Below, one piece after another: positions 1 to 5,658 of a DNA stretch of 20,372 nt. The stretch is from a virus. Numbering within the stretch: position 1 is the stretch's first letter; every line of letters starts with the position of its first letter. The notes below the pieces were generated by a model, which worked only from the letters and a program-made list of their open reading frames with translations, did not search any database and was not told the DNA's origin. A program made the position numbers and the translations under genes. The stretch covers positions 1 through 20,372 of the IMG/VR virus record IMGVR_UViG_3300027714_000173, one strand, 5' to 3'.

Positions 1-1
1 A

Positions 2-340
2 AGTGGTGGTAGAGCCCCAACATTCAACGCTAGTTCAGACTTGCAAATAGCTTATCAAACCGTAAATAACGGTACTAGAACAACTACAGCTTATAAACTA
101 GGCACAACAGAATTTAATGCAAGCAGAGATAGTAGAAAACTAATGACTTTTGAGCAATCTAAGGCGGTTGCTGTAGGAACTATTAATGCAGTACCAAAAT
201 CTTCTGTAAGAATTTCTCTTAGTGGTGGAATTGCAGATACAGGGGCAGGCGACTGTGATTTTTATTTACGAATGAGAGTAAAAAATATAGATTTCAATGA
301 CGACATAAAAAACAACTCGCAACTTATAACAATATCTTAA
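2..340 (+). CDS. C-terminal part of an unidentified virion-type protein (5' partial)
   Basis: The reading frame is open from base 2, so the gene begins before the window; the internal TTG at 41 is not needed as a start. The visible 112 residues are rich in Thr, Ser, Asn and Gly with short alternating hydrophobic stretches, which suggests a beta-rich fold. There is no signal peptide or membrane segment. The composition and the position directly upstream of the lysis genes fit the tail end of a late structural gene, such as a fibre or head-decoration protein. I cannot assign a family. The stop at 338-340 is followed by an A-rich leader to the next gene. Confidence 0.6.
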   Translation, partial: SGGRAPTFNASSDLQIAYQTVNNGTRTTTAYKLGTTEFNASRDSRKLMTFEQSKAVAVGTINAVPKSSVRISLSGGIADTGAGDCDFYLRMRVKNIDFNDDIKNNSQLITIS

Positions 341-351
341 AAATAAAAAAA

Positions 352-516
352 ATGAGTTTTGGAGACATAAAAATGTATTCTTTGAATATTGGTAGTTTAG
401 TAATTAGTATAAGTAATGTAGACGTAGGTTTAAAAATACTTTTACTACTACTAAGTATAGGTTATACTATAAATAAATGGGTTTTATTAAAACGTGATAA
501 TGAGAAAAATAAATAA
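352..516 (+). CDS. Small single-pass membrane protein, holin-like
   Basis: A 54-residue protein with one hydrophobic segment at about residues 27-40 (GLKILLLLLSIGYTI) followed by a basic, polar tail (KWVLLKRDNEKNK). Residues 9-26 are amphipathic. The ATG at 352 follows an A-rich leader (TTAAAAATAAAAAAA) with no Shine-Dalgarno; Met8 (373) is an alternative start. The gene overlaps the start of the amidase gene by 17 bases, so the two are probably co-translated. A short membrane peptide immediately upstream of an endolysin is typical of a holin or antiholin. No family is certain, and the function is inferred from size, topology and position. Confidence 0.6.
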   Translation: MSFGDIKMYSLNIGSLVISISNVDVGLKILLLLLSIGYTINKWVLLKRDNEKNK

Positions 517-922
517 AATCATTATACATTGCACAGCTACCCCAAAAGGTAGAGAGGTTAATGTAGCCACTATACGTAAATGGCACGTAGAAGATAACGG
601 GTGGCAGGATATAGGCTACCACTTTATAATATCTTTAGACGGCGAAGTAGAAGAGGGTAGGCCAATAGAAAAAACCGGAGCGCACACTTACGGCGAAAAT
701 TGGGATAGTATAGGTATTGCTTACGTTGGCGGTATGAATAGAGAAAACACCAAAGCAGAAGATACACGCACAGAGAGTCAAAAAGAAAGTTTAATAGACT
801 TAATATGTATGTTAAAAGACAGTTACGGCGGTACGGTTTACGGACATAGAGATTTTAGTAATAAAGAATGCCCTAGCTTTGACGCTAAAAAAGAATACGA
901 AAACATAAGTAATAGATACTAA
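500..922 (+). CDS. N-acetylmuramoyl-L-alanine amidase (T7 lysozyme-like endolysin)
   Basis: A 140-residue amidase_2/PGRP-type enzyme expected to cut the amide bond between N-acetylmuramic acid and L-Ala in peptidoglycan at the end of infection. It aligns by eye with T7 lysozyme over its full length. The Zn ligands would be His10 (IIIHCTAT), His116 (YGHRDF) and Cys124 (KECPSFD), with catalytic Tyr40 (IGYHF) and Lys122, matching the spacing of T7 H17, Y46, H122, K128 and C130. There is no signal peptide, so release depends on a holin. The ATG at 500 was chosen over an in-frame GTG at 494 because it gives the usual family N-terminus. Its stop overlaps the next ATG (TAATG). Confidence 0.93.
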   Translation: MRKINKIIIHCTATPKGREVNVATIRKWHVEDNGWQDIGYHFIISLDGEVEEGRPIEKTGAHTYGENWDSIGIAYVGGMNRENTKAEDTRTESQKESLIDLICMLKDSYGGTVYGHRDFSNKECPSFDAKKEYENISNRY

Positions 923-1071
923 TGAATATAAATTTAATAATGCTAGTACCTACGGGTTTTATGTTAGGGTTTCAATATTTTGAGCCTAGCAAAACGCAAG
1001 AGAAATTTAACTTTAACGAATTAAATATATACCTCTTATTTGTACAGTTTCAAATACAATGGAATGAATAA
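922..1071 (+). CDS. Small hydrophobic protein of the lysis cassette
   Basis: A 49-residue ORF whose ATG overlaps the amidase stop (TAATG) and whose end overlaps the next start by 8 bases, the signature of a coupled gene in this genome. The N-terminus has a hydrophobic stretch (LIMLVPTGFMLGF, residues 5-17) and the C-terminal half is amphipathic with aromatic residues. The position inside the lysis cassette suggests a role with the holin or outer-membrane disruption. It has no clear lipobox cysteine, so I do not call it a spanin. The family is unknown. Confidence 0.5.
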   Translation: MNINLIMLVPTGFMLGFQYFEPSKTQEKFNFNELNIYLLFVQFQIQWNE

Positions 1072-1462
1072 GATTTTAAAGTGGTTTAGCGGCAACGTAA
1101 TAGAGCAGGTAGGCAAGGTTATAGATAATTTATTTACTAGCGAAGAGGAGCGTTTAAAAGCCAAAAACGATATATTTAAAGTACTTAAAGAGCAGCAGCT
1201 AGAACTACAGAAATTACAAACCGAGGTAATATTAGCAGAAGCTAATGGTAATTGGCTGCAACGTTCGTGGCGACCTATACTTATGTTAGCTTTTGGTTTT
1301 ATAGTTATTTATGTTAAATTTATAGCACCTTTATTTAATTTACCAATACCCGAACTAGAAAATGAGTTTTGGAATCTACTACAAATAGGCATAGGAGGCT
1401 ATGTGGTGGGTCGTAGTGGCGAGAAAATGATAAAGACATACGCTAGCACCAAAACAAAATAA
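1064..1462 (+). CDS. Holin, 3TM type (GTA_holin_3TM-like)
   Basis: A 132-residue protein. Residues 1-60 are a charged helical region (about 12-55, rich in E, K and Q). A motif at 64-71 (WLQRSWRP) leads into a hydrophobic segment at about 72-92, and a second at about 103-117. This layout, with an N-terminal amphipathic helix and the W-x-x-R-x-x-RP motif before the membrane segments, is that of the holin family named for gene-transfer-agent release. It would permeabilise the inner membrane to let the amidase reach the wall. The ATG at 1064 was chosen over an upstream TTG at 1040 because it couples to the preceding stop. It is the last gene of the lysis cassette. Confidence 0.75.
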   Translation: MNKILKWFSGNVIEQVGKVIDNLFTSEEERLKAKNDIFKVLKEQQLELQKLQTEVILAEANGNWLQRSWRPILMLAFGFIVIYVKFIAPLFNLPIPELENEFWNLLQIGIGGYVVGRSGEKMIKTYASTKTK

Positions 1463-1621
1463 AAACGTCTTAAAACGTTTAATAGTATATTTCGTTATAG
1501 TAGTATATATATACAGTAGTATATATCTATATAGCAGTAGACTACTATATATTAGTAAAAAAACGACTATTAAAAACTACTAGCCTAATTTATTTACAAC
1601 TATTTTAAAATATTTTTATAT
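1463..1621. repeat. AT-rich intergenic repeat cluster
   Basis: About 160 bases without a gene. AGTAGTATATAT occurs at 1499-1510 and again at 1515-1526, a 16-base period. A near-perfect palindrome lies at 1528-1551, with TATATAG at its left end, CTATATA at its right end and one mismatched pair. A weaker hairpin (AAACG/CGTTT) lies at 1463-1480 just after the holin stop, but no T-run follows it. The cluster separates the late lysis genes from the early genes, so it could hold a replication origin, an operator or a weak terminator. The repeats are seen directly; the role is inference. Confidence 0.5.
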
Positions 1622-1630
1622 TACATTTGC
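1622..1630 (+). promoter_or_regulatory. Promoter -7 box for the NinG-like gene
   Basis: TACATTTGC matches the Bacteroidota -7 consensus TAnnTTTG exactly and ends only 3 bases before the ATG at 1634. Transcription would start at or next to the start codon, so the mRNA may be leaderless. The same nonamer recurs at 2048. No convincing TTTG -33 box is present. Confidence 0.5.
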
Positions 1631-1633
1631 TCT

Positions 1634-2041
1634 ATGGCAAAACTTAAAAAACCGACTGTATCTAGTCTAAAGAAAAAACTAGACATTATTTTTAGTAAAT
1701 ACATAAGATTAAAAGATGCAGACGCTTTAGGAAATGTAGCTTGCTATACTTGCGGAACTGTAAAAAAATGGGAAAAGGACGGTATGCAGGCAGGGCATTT
1801 TATGAGTAGAAAACATACAATAACTAGGTGGGACGAAAAGAACGTAAAGCCACAATGCTATACCTGTAATTGCCACTACTACGGGCGTCAATTTGAATTT
1901 AGTATAAACTTAAACAATGAATACGGCGAGGGTACGTCCGAAGCTCTATTGACTAAGAGTAGGCAGCTACAGAAAAACAACGTAGTAGACTTATTAAAAC
2001 TAATTGAAATTTTTACAAAAAAGCTAACAGAATTAAAATAA
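1634..2041 (+). CDS. NinG/Rap-like recombination nuclease
   Basis: A 135-residue protein resembling lambda NinG (Rap), a structure-specific nuclease acting on branched DNA in phage recombination. The visible signature is a Cys pair (CYTC, C37 and C40), the QAGHFMSR motif with His55, the stretch RWDEKNVKPQC with C75, and a second Cys pair (CYTCNC, from C75), together a zinc-bound HNH-like core. The N-terminus is a basic helix (residues 3-25). It is shorter than lambda NinG (about 200 aa) but keeps the central domain. It is the first gene after the lysis cassette and has its own promoter-like box. No SD sequence is present. Confidence 0.85.
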   Translation: MAKLKKPTVSSLKKKLDIIFSKYIRLKDADALGNVACYTCGTVKKWEKDGMQAGHFMSRKHTITRWDEKNVKPQCYTCNCHYYGRQFEFSINLNNEYGEGTSEALLTKSRQLQKNNVVDLLKLIEIFTKKLTELK

Positions 2042-2047
2042 TACTAT

Positions 2048-2056
2048 TACATTTGC
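2048..2056 (+). promoter_or_regulatory. Second copy of the TACATTTGC promoter box
   Basis: This is identical to the box before the NinG-like gene (shared core ATTACATTTGC). It lies 7 bases after that gene's stop and has no start codon close downstream. A start site would fall near 2062, giving a transcript of about 75 bases that ends at the terminator at 2110-2139. Confidence 0.4.
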
Positions 2057-2059
2057 ATT

Positions 2060-2139
2060 TCTAGTATTCATTTTTCGTAAGTGGGTATTTGTTTATATCG
2101 GTTCAAACGGCACTCTTAATCGGGTGCTTTTTGTTTTTT
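2060..2139 (+). ncRNA. Candidate small non-coding RNA between a promoter box and a terminator
   Basis: The interval lies between the promoter-like box at 2048-2056 and the rho-independent terminator at 2110-2139 and has no ORF of useful length. Its only clear structure is the terminator hairpin. If the box is active, a transcript of about 75 bases would be made. The alternative is that the terminator simply ends the NinG mRNA and the box is chance. No RNA family is recognised. Confidence 0.25.
2110..2139 (+). terminator. Rho-independent terminator
   Basis: The stem GCACTC / GGGTGC (one G-T pair) closes a TTAATC loop and is followed by TTTTTGTTTTTT. It closely resembles the terminator at 12578-12600 (GCACC, TTAACG loop, GGTGC). 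It separates the NinG-like gene from the following operon. Confidence 0.8.
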
Positions 2140-2150
2140 ATTTACTTTTA

Positions 2151-2183
2151 TTTGGTAGTTATAAACATTTATGTATATCTTGC
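2151..2183 (+). promoter_or_regulatory. Promoter for the 2207-3084 operon
   Basis: A TTTG at 2151-2154 and TATCTTGC at 2176-2183 are separated by 21 bases, matching the Bacteroidota TTTG-N19-21-TAnnTTTG arrangement with one change in the -7 box. TAGTTATAAACA at 2156-2167 recurs at 9953 and, with one change, at 5625. The leader to the ATG at 2207 would be about 20 bases. Confidence 0.55.
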
Positions 2184-2206
2184 GAACTAATTTAAAAACC
2201 GAGACA

Positions 2207-2350
2207 ATGGAAACCGCATTACATTTTTTGCACTACAGAGTAGAAGCTATGACTACAGAGATAGACAGGCTACAAAGTAAAAACGATTTTTTAATCGCAA
2301 ATAACCAAGTATTAACCCAAGAAATAAACCTTATTCGATATGAGCAGTAA
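2207..2350 (+). CDS. Small coiled-coil protein
   Basis: A 47-residue ORF with ATG at 2207 after the A-rich leader TTTAAAAACCGAGACA. From about residue 12 to 42 it is predicted helical with a heptad-like pattern (MTTEIDRLQSKNDFL), so a small dimeric coiled coil is likely. Its end overlaps the next start by 11 bases, supporting a real, coupled gene. It heads an operon that includes an SSB-tip protein. The function is unknown. Confidence 0.5.
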   Translation: METALHFLHYRVEAMTTEIDRLQSKNDFLIANNQVLTQEINLIRYEQ

Positions 2351-2762
2351 AGCAGTAATAAAAGATATAGTACCTAGCGGTCTATGGAATGGACTAACTA
2401 AATACAAAGTTACTTTTGAAAATGGCAAGCAATATACTTTTTTTGCTAAAGGCGATTTTAAATTTGCTGTAGGTAGTGAAATAAAATACGAGGTAACTAA
2501 CGAAGAGTATAAAAATGCTAGAGTACCTTTAGAGGAGTACCCAAAAGAGGGCGAGTCGAATTTAGTAAAACCTCTAGTAAACGAAGTAAGACGTAGTAGC
2601 TTAATTGATACTTATTTTGGTTATAAAACGCATTCGCCCGAAGACGAGCAGCTACGCCTAGAGTGTATAAAAGCGGCAGCTAATTTTAACCAAATGAAAA
2701 CCGTAGGCGCAGATACAGTAATTGAAGAGGCTAAACAATTTTTTAATTTTATAAAACAATAA
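2340..2762 (+). CDS. Conserved phage protein with beta-barrel-like N-terminus
   Basis: A 140-residue protein. Residues 1-60 alternate short strands (KYKVTFENGKQYTFF, GSEIKYEVTN) in a way that suggests a small OB or SH3-like barrel. Residues 85-140 are helical and include a HSPEDEQLRLECIKAAA stretch. I do not recognise the family. It is the second gene of a three-gene operon whose last gene ends in an SSB-type tip, so a role in handling single-stranded DNA or in replication is plausible but inferred. It starts at ATG 2340, preceded by CGAT, and overlaps the upstream gene by 11 bases. Confidence 0.7.
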   Translation: MSSKAVIKDIVPSGLWNGLTKYKVTFENGKQYTFFAKGDFKFAVGSEIKYEVTNEEYKNARVPLEEYPKEGESNLVKPLVNEVRRSSLIDTYFGYKTHSPEDEQLRLECIKAAANFNQMKTVGADTVIEEAKQFFNFIKQ

Positions 2763-2766
2763 CGAT

Positions 2767-3084
2767 ATGAATAGTAAATACGAGAGTGAATTTGTAAATA
2801 GTTTCGTTTGTAAAGACGAGCCAAAATATGATTGGATAGTAGCAAAGCTACATATTAAAACTAGCGAGTTTAAAGACTTTATTAAAAAGTATGAATCGCA
2901 TATAGAAGAGAACAACGGTTTTTTAAGTATTGACGTTTTAAGAGCGCAAAAAGACCCTAGCAAAATGTATGCTAAGTTTACTAAAATAAATAAGCAAGCC
3001 GGACAGCAAGAGGTTAAAAAAGTAGCAATGGCAGAATTTATGCCGGACAGAGAGGCTACAAAAGAGGACGATTTGCCGTTTTAG
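2767..3084 (+). CDS. Small protein with SSB-type C-terminal tip (putative ssDNA-binding protein)
   Basis: A 105-residue protein that ends in EDDLPF, almost identical to the C-terminal tip of bacterial SSB (DDDIPF/DDDLPF), which binds many replication and repair enzymes. The tip is preceded by a flexible, charged stretch, as in SSB. Residues 18-72 hold alternating strands and helices (YDWIVAKLHIK, GFLSIDVLRAQK, MYAKFTKIN). I cannot show a classical OB fold by eye, and the protein is shorter than cellular SSB (about 150-180 aa). Its start follows the leader AACGAT. A strong terminator downstream closes the operon. It is probably the phage SSB or a partner protein that borrows the SSB tip. Confidence 0.65.
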   Translation: MNSKYESEFVNSFVCKDEPKYDWIVAKLHIKTSEFKDFIKKYESHIEENNGFLSIDVLRAQKDPSKMYAKFTKINKQAGQQEVKKVAMAEFMPDREATKEDDLPF

Positions 3085-3092
3085 TAATTATT

Positions 3093-3109
3093 AAAGGGTA
3101 TTCCTTTTT
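3093..3109 (+). terminator. Weak terminator-like hairpin
   Basis: AAAGG-GTATT-CCTTT followed by two more T lies 8 bases after the stop at 3084. The stem has only about five base pairs, so it is at best partial. A stronger hairpin follows at 3139. Confidence 0.3.
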
Positions 3110-3138
3110 GGCGTAAATCTAAATAAACAAAACTGTTT

Positions 3139-3171
3139 AAAGGGTAGCTATATATGGTTGCCCTTTTTTTT
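3139..3171 (+). terminator. Rho-independent terminator
   Basis: The stem AAGGGTAGC / GTTGCCCTT (two G-T pairs) encloses an eight-base loop (TATATATG) and is followed by seven T (3164-3170, the first two shared with the stem). It ends the operon with the SSB-tip protein. Confidence 0.8.
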
Positions 3172-3231
3172 ACCTCTAAACTTAAAACGAGAGTAGAAAC
3201 TTTGTTTTTTTACCTCTTAACTTAAAACCGA
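3164..3231 (+). repeat. Direct repeat in the helicase leader
   Basis: A unit of about 26 bases occurs at 3164-3190 and 3205-3231, with 41 bases between starts. It consists of a T-run, ACCTCT, one variable base, AACTTAAAAC and GA; the second copy differs by one substitution and one added C. The first copy begins in the T-run of the terminator, and the second forms the leader of the helicase mRNA. It is probably a duplicated translation leader. Confidence 0.7.
3197..3204 (+). promoter_or_regulatory. Possible promoter -7 box for the helicase gene
   Basis: AAACTTTG matches seven of the eight positions of TAnnTTTG. It lies between the two direct repeats and 32 bases before the ATG at 3237. No clear -33 box is visible, so this is a weak call. 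Confidence 0.3.
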
Positions 3232-3236
3232 TATAT

Positions 3237-4142
3237 ATGTTAGTAAAATACAACGACGAGATAAAAACATTAATAAGCATACGAAAAGGCGAACTAGAGC
3301 AAGGCTTAAAATTAGACATACCGGAAATAGACGAGTACTTTAGATTTAAACCGCAAGACTTTGGTATATGGCTAGGACACGCAAACGTAGGTAAAACGTC
3401 TCTAACGCTTTATTTAATGCTTTTGTATAGTATACGCCACAATAAAAAATGGCTTATCTACAGTAGCGAAAACGAGCCTTACGAGCTAATACAAAAATTA
3501 CTAGAGTTTCTTATCGAAGAGCCTATAAATAGAATTATACCGGAAGACTTTAATAAGGGTATAGAATTTATTAGAACGCATTTTCAGTTTATAGATAATG
3601 GTAAACTGTATACTTACAAAGGTTTACTAGAAGAGGCAAAAAATCATAGAGTAGCTTTTAAGTATGACGGCTTTTTATTAGACCCTTATAACTCTTTAAT
3701 AAAAGATAAAGAAATGCTTAAAGGTTTAGGCGGACACGAATACGACTACGAGGCAACTACAGAAATGAGACTATTTTGTAAACAGAATAAAATTTCGCTA
3801 TGGCTATGTACACACGCAAACACCGAAGCAATTAGACAAATATATAGAGAGGGTCAATACGCAGGTTATCCAAAAGTACCCGAAAGCTCTAGCGTCGAGG
3901 GCGGGGGTAAATTTGTAAACAGGGCAGATTTTTTCGCAGTAGTACATAGGTTTATACAGCACCCTACGGAATTTATGGACTCGCAGCTACATATTAAAAA
4001 AGTTAAAAGTATTTCTAGTGGTGGTAGGTGTACCCCTTTAGACGACCCAATTAAAATGCGTGCAATTATTAACAACGTAGGCTACTCTATAAACAATGAA
4101 AGCATAGTAAAAAGTCTTAAATTAATTAATGCACCTTTTTAA
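3237..4142 (+). CDS. DnaB-like replicative helicase, RecA-fold domain only
   Basis: A 301-residue ATPase of the RecA/DnaB superfamily, expected to unwind DNA ahead of the phage replication fork. Walker A is GHANVGKTS at residues 47-55 and Walker B is GFLLDP at 145-150 (Asp149). SSENEP at 76-81 fits the catalytic glutamate region, and THANT at 192-196 corresponds to the polar sensor motif after the next strand. The C-terminal 220-275 holds a GGGKF... VNRADFF stretch typical of this family. It lacks the N-terminal hexamerisation/primase-interaction domain of DnaB (about 450 aa) and has no fused TOPRIM primase. No DNA polymerase or primase gene is seen in the window, so the host probably supplies these or they lie elsewhere. 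Confidence 0.85.
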   Translation: MLVKYNDEIKTLISIRKGELEQGLKLDIPEIDEYFRFKPQDFGIWLGHANVGKTSLTLYLMLLYSIRHNKKWLIYSSENEPYELIQKLLEFLIEEPINRIIPEDFNKGIEFIRTHFQFIDNGKLYTYKGLLEEAKNHRVAFKYDGFLLDPYNSLIKDKEMLKGLGGHEYDYEATTEMRLFCKQNKISLWLCTHANTEAIRQIYREGQYAGYPKVPESSSVEGGGKFVNRADFFAVVHRFIQHPTEFMDSQLHIKKVKSISSGGRCTPLDDPIKMRAIINNVGYSINNESIVKSLKLINAPF

Positions 4143-4158
4143 ATTTAATTTTTATTTA

Positions 4159-4166
4159 TAACTTGC
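4159..4166 (+). promoter_or_regulatory. Promoter -7 box for the sigma-like gene
   Basis: TAACTTGC is identical to the box at 5647-5654 and ends 5 bases before the ATG at 4172. It fits a TAnnTTGC variant of the Bacteroidota -7 element and predicts a leaderless or nearly leaderless mRNA. No TTTG is found at the -33 position. Confidence 0.45.
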
Positions 4167-4171
4167 TGTTA

Positions 4172-4759
4172 ATGAAGTCGGTATTATCAAAAGTTTTTGA
4201 AAAGCATAAGCAATGGCTAGAGATAGTCGGGAGCTTTAACGTCAATAAAGATACCGCAGCCGACATAGTTAGCGAAATGTATATAAATGTATCTAACCAT
4301 TTAGAGAAAAAAGATACTAGCATTATATATCAAAAGGACGAAATTAACTATTACTTTATCTACGTTACTCTTAGAAATTTAGTGTTTGATTTAAAGCGAA
4401 AAGAAAAAAAGGTAACATACGTAGGAACGGAATTTATAGAAGACACAGGGACAGAGGCATACGTAGAAACACCGGACACCTACAGCAAAGTTAAAGCTAT
4501 AAATGATTGGTACGAAAACCCCGAATACCTAAAGATGCTAGAGAATGAAACAAACCTAGACAGCTTTACAACTGAAAAAATGCATATCTATTATTTACGT
4601 AGAATTTTTAAAGAGGTTTACATAGATAAAAAGAAATTAATGCAATTTAGCAGGGAATCTAAAATAACCTATTGGAGTTTAAGAAATACTCTAAAAATAA
4701 TTAAGAAACAAATAAATTTAGAATATGAAACTAGGGACACTACTAGAAAAGATTTTTAA
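4172..4759 (+). CDS. Sigma-70-like RNA polymerase factor
   Basis: A 195-residue protein with the layout of a small (ECF-like) sigma factor. Residues 5-45 (HKQWLEIVGSF, DTAADIVSEMYINVSNHL) fit region 2.1-2.2, which binds the RNA polymerase clamp. The stretch NYYFIYVTLRNLVFDLKRKEKK fits regions 2.3-2.4, used for promoter melting and -10 recognition. An acidic linker follows, then a helix-turn-helix-like C-terminus (MQFSRESKITYWSLRNTLKIIKKQI), as in region 4. It would redirect host polymerase to phage promoters. The ATG at 4172 is preferred to the upstream TTG at 4163, which lies inside the promoter box. The gene overlaps the next one by 35 bases. Confidence 0.7.
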   Translation: MKSVLSKVFEKHKQWLEIVGSFNVNKDTAADIVSEMYINVSNHLEKKDTSIIYQKDEINYYFIYVTLRNLVFDLKRKEKKVTYVGTEFIEDTGTEAYVETPDTYSKVKAINDWYENPEYLKMLENETNLDSFTTEKMHIYYLRRIFKEVYIDKKKLMQFSRESKITYWSLRNTLKIIKKQINLEYETRDTTRKDF

Positions 4760-4880
4760 ATACACAGGCATTAAATGGCTAGTAAAAAAAATAGTAATTG
4801 ATTATCTAGGATATGAGAATTGCGGATGTGAAAAAAGACGAGATGCTTTAGATAATTTTAAATTCAAAAGAAATGGATAG
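4725..4880 (+). CDS. Small conserved basic protein with a CGC motif
   Basis: A 51-residue protein overlapping the end of the sigma-like gene (35 bases) and the start of the next gene (8 bases), all in different frames. It starts with an amphipathic helix (LLEKIFKYTGIKWLVKKIV, residues 6-24) and carries NCGCEKRRDALD at 32-43. Short proteins of this pattern recur in phages of Bacteroidota as far as I can recall, but no function is known to me. The paired cysteines could bind metal with another protein, since two cysteines alone are too few for a zinc site. The dense overlap supports a real gene. Confidence 0.65.
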   Translation: MKLGTLLEKIFKYTGIKWLVKKIVIDYLGYENCGCEKRRDALDNFKFKRNG

Positions 4881-5070
4881 CGACGACTTATTATTTTGGG
4901 AAGACTTTAGAGCTAGTAATGCAACTACAATTACCAACGAAGAGTTTAAAAGGATTTGCGCTATGTATAGTGTATATTTAAGTAAAAATTATACAGAGCC
5001 TTGCACCTGTAGCCCTAAAGCTATACAGCGTTTTATTACAGCTTTAAACAAAGTATATGACAATAGATAA
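4873..5070 (+). CDS. Small conserved protein with a CTCSPK motif
   Basis: A 65-residue protein with an acidic N-terminus (MDSDDLLFWEDFRAS), a helical middle and CTCSPKAIQRFITALNKVY near the C-terminus. It overlaps both neighbours. The CxC followed by a basic helix echoes the CGCEKRR motif of the preceding small protein, so the two may act together. I recognise the pattern as recurrent in Bacteroidota phages but know no function. It contains no membrane segment. Confidence 0.7.
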   Translation: MDSDDLLFWEDFRASNATTITNEEFKRICAMYSVYLSKNYTEPCTCSPKAIQRFITALNKVYDNR

Positions 5071-5524
5071 AGTACACGCTTTAGAAAAGGCGGTAATACA
5101 GATTTTGAATTTTGACGGGTGGAAATTAGTTTGGACGGGCGAGGGTAGCTCGCATTTCGACGCAGAGGGTTTAACACCTAAAGGCGAAAAGTGCGTACTA
5201 GAAATGAAGTTTAGAAATAAATACTACGACACTAAACTACTAGAAAAATACAAGTACGATAAATTAATGGCTATTGATAAAGACATAGTTAAATTATATT
5301 TCGTAGCAGACCCTAAAGGGAATTATTTATATTGGTTAAACAAAATGAATATGCCCGAACTAGAAAATAAGTCTATACGAAAAACTACGCTTTGGGATGC
5401 ACAGAAGACAAATAAAGAGATTTATATGCTACCCGAAAGCAAAGCGTCTATTATAAATAAAAACGACCCTAGCCGTACAGGTAAAAGCATTTGGGACGAA
5501 TACCACAAAAAAAATCTAAAATAA
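5057..5524 (+). CDS. Putative PD-(D/E)XK-type nuclease
   Basis: A 155-residue protein. HFDAEG (Asp35) followed 14 residues later by LEMKF (Glu49-x-Lys51) matches the D-(X)n-ExK core of PD-(D/E)XK nucleases, flanked by strands and an N-terminal helix with Glu10, as the fold requires. The family includes Holliday-junction resolvases and restriction-like enzymes, which suits the recombination genes nearby. No closer family is evident, and the second half (LYWLNKMNMPELEN, KSIWDEYHKK) is unassigned. It starts at ATG 5057, overlapping the previous gene by 14 bases. The fold is inferred from motif spacing alone. Confidence 0.5.
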   Translation: MTIDKVHALEKAVIQILNFDGWKLVWTGEGSSHFDAEGLTPKGEKCVLEMKFRNKYYDTKLLEKYKYDKLMAIDKDIVKLYFVADPKGNYLYWLNKMNMPELENKSIRKTTLWDAQKTNKEIYMLPESKASIINKNDPSRTGKSIWDEYHKKNLK

Positions 5525-5526
5525 AT

Positions 5527-5607
5527 ATGGGGCTAATAATATTTGTACTTTTTATAAACTTAGGAGTGCTTTTTATCGTATGGAATTTATGGCGAAAGAA
5601 TAAATAA
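5527..5607 (+). CDS. Tiny single-pass membrane peptide
   Basis: A 26-residue peptide that is almost entirely one hydrophobic helix (residues 2-19) capped by a basic tail (WRKNK), starting 2 bases after the preceding stop. The topology is N-out or N-in with a positive C-terminus. It could be an accessory lysis, superinfection or membrane-anchoring peptide. Its spacing and good topology support a gene, but such a short ORF could be chance. Confidence 0.4.
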   Translation: MGLIIFVLFINLGVLFIVWNLWRKNK

Positions 5608-5624
5608 TTTTTTACATTTCTAGC

Positions 5625-5654
5625 TAGTTATTAACAATATTTGTAGTAACTTGC
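5625..5654 (+). promoter_or_regulatory. Promoter for the 5659 operon
   Basis: TAGTTATTAACA at 5625-5636 matches the element at 2156-2167 with one change, and TAACTTGC at 5647-5654 is identical to the box at 4159. The box ends 4 bases before the ATG at 5659, predicting a leaderless transcript. It probably drives the genes from 5659 towards 8383. Confidence 0.55.
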
Positions 5655-5658
5655 GCAA

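Noticed and set aside
2085-2127. tRNA-like GGTTCAAAC sequence
   Set aside because: The flanking bases do not form a T-arm stem, and no acceptor, D or anticodon arm fits; only the terminator hairpin is real.
3164-3231. Two repeats as a CRISPR array
   Set aside because: There are only two copies, one overlaps a terminator, and no cas genes are nearby.
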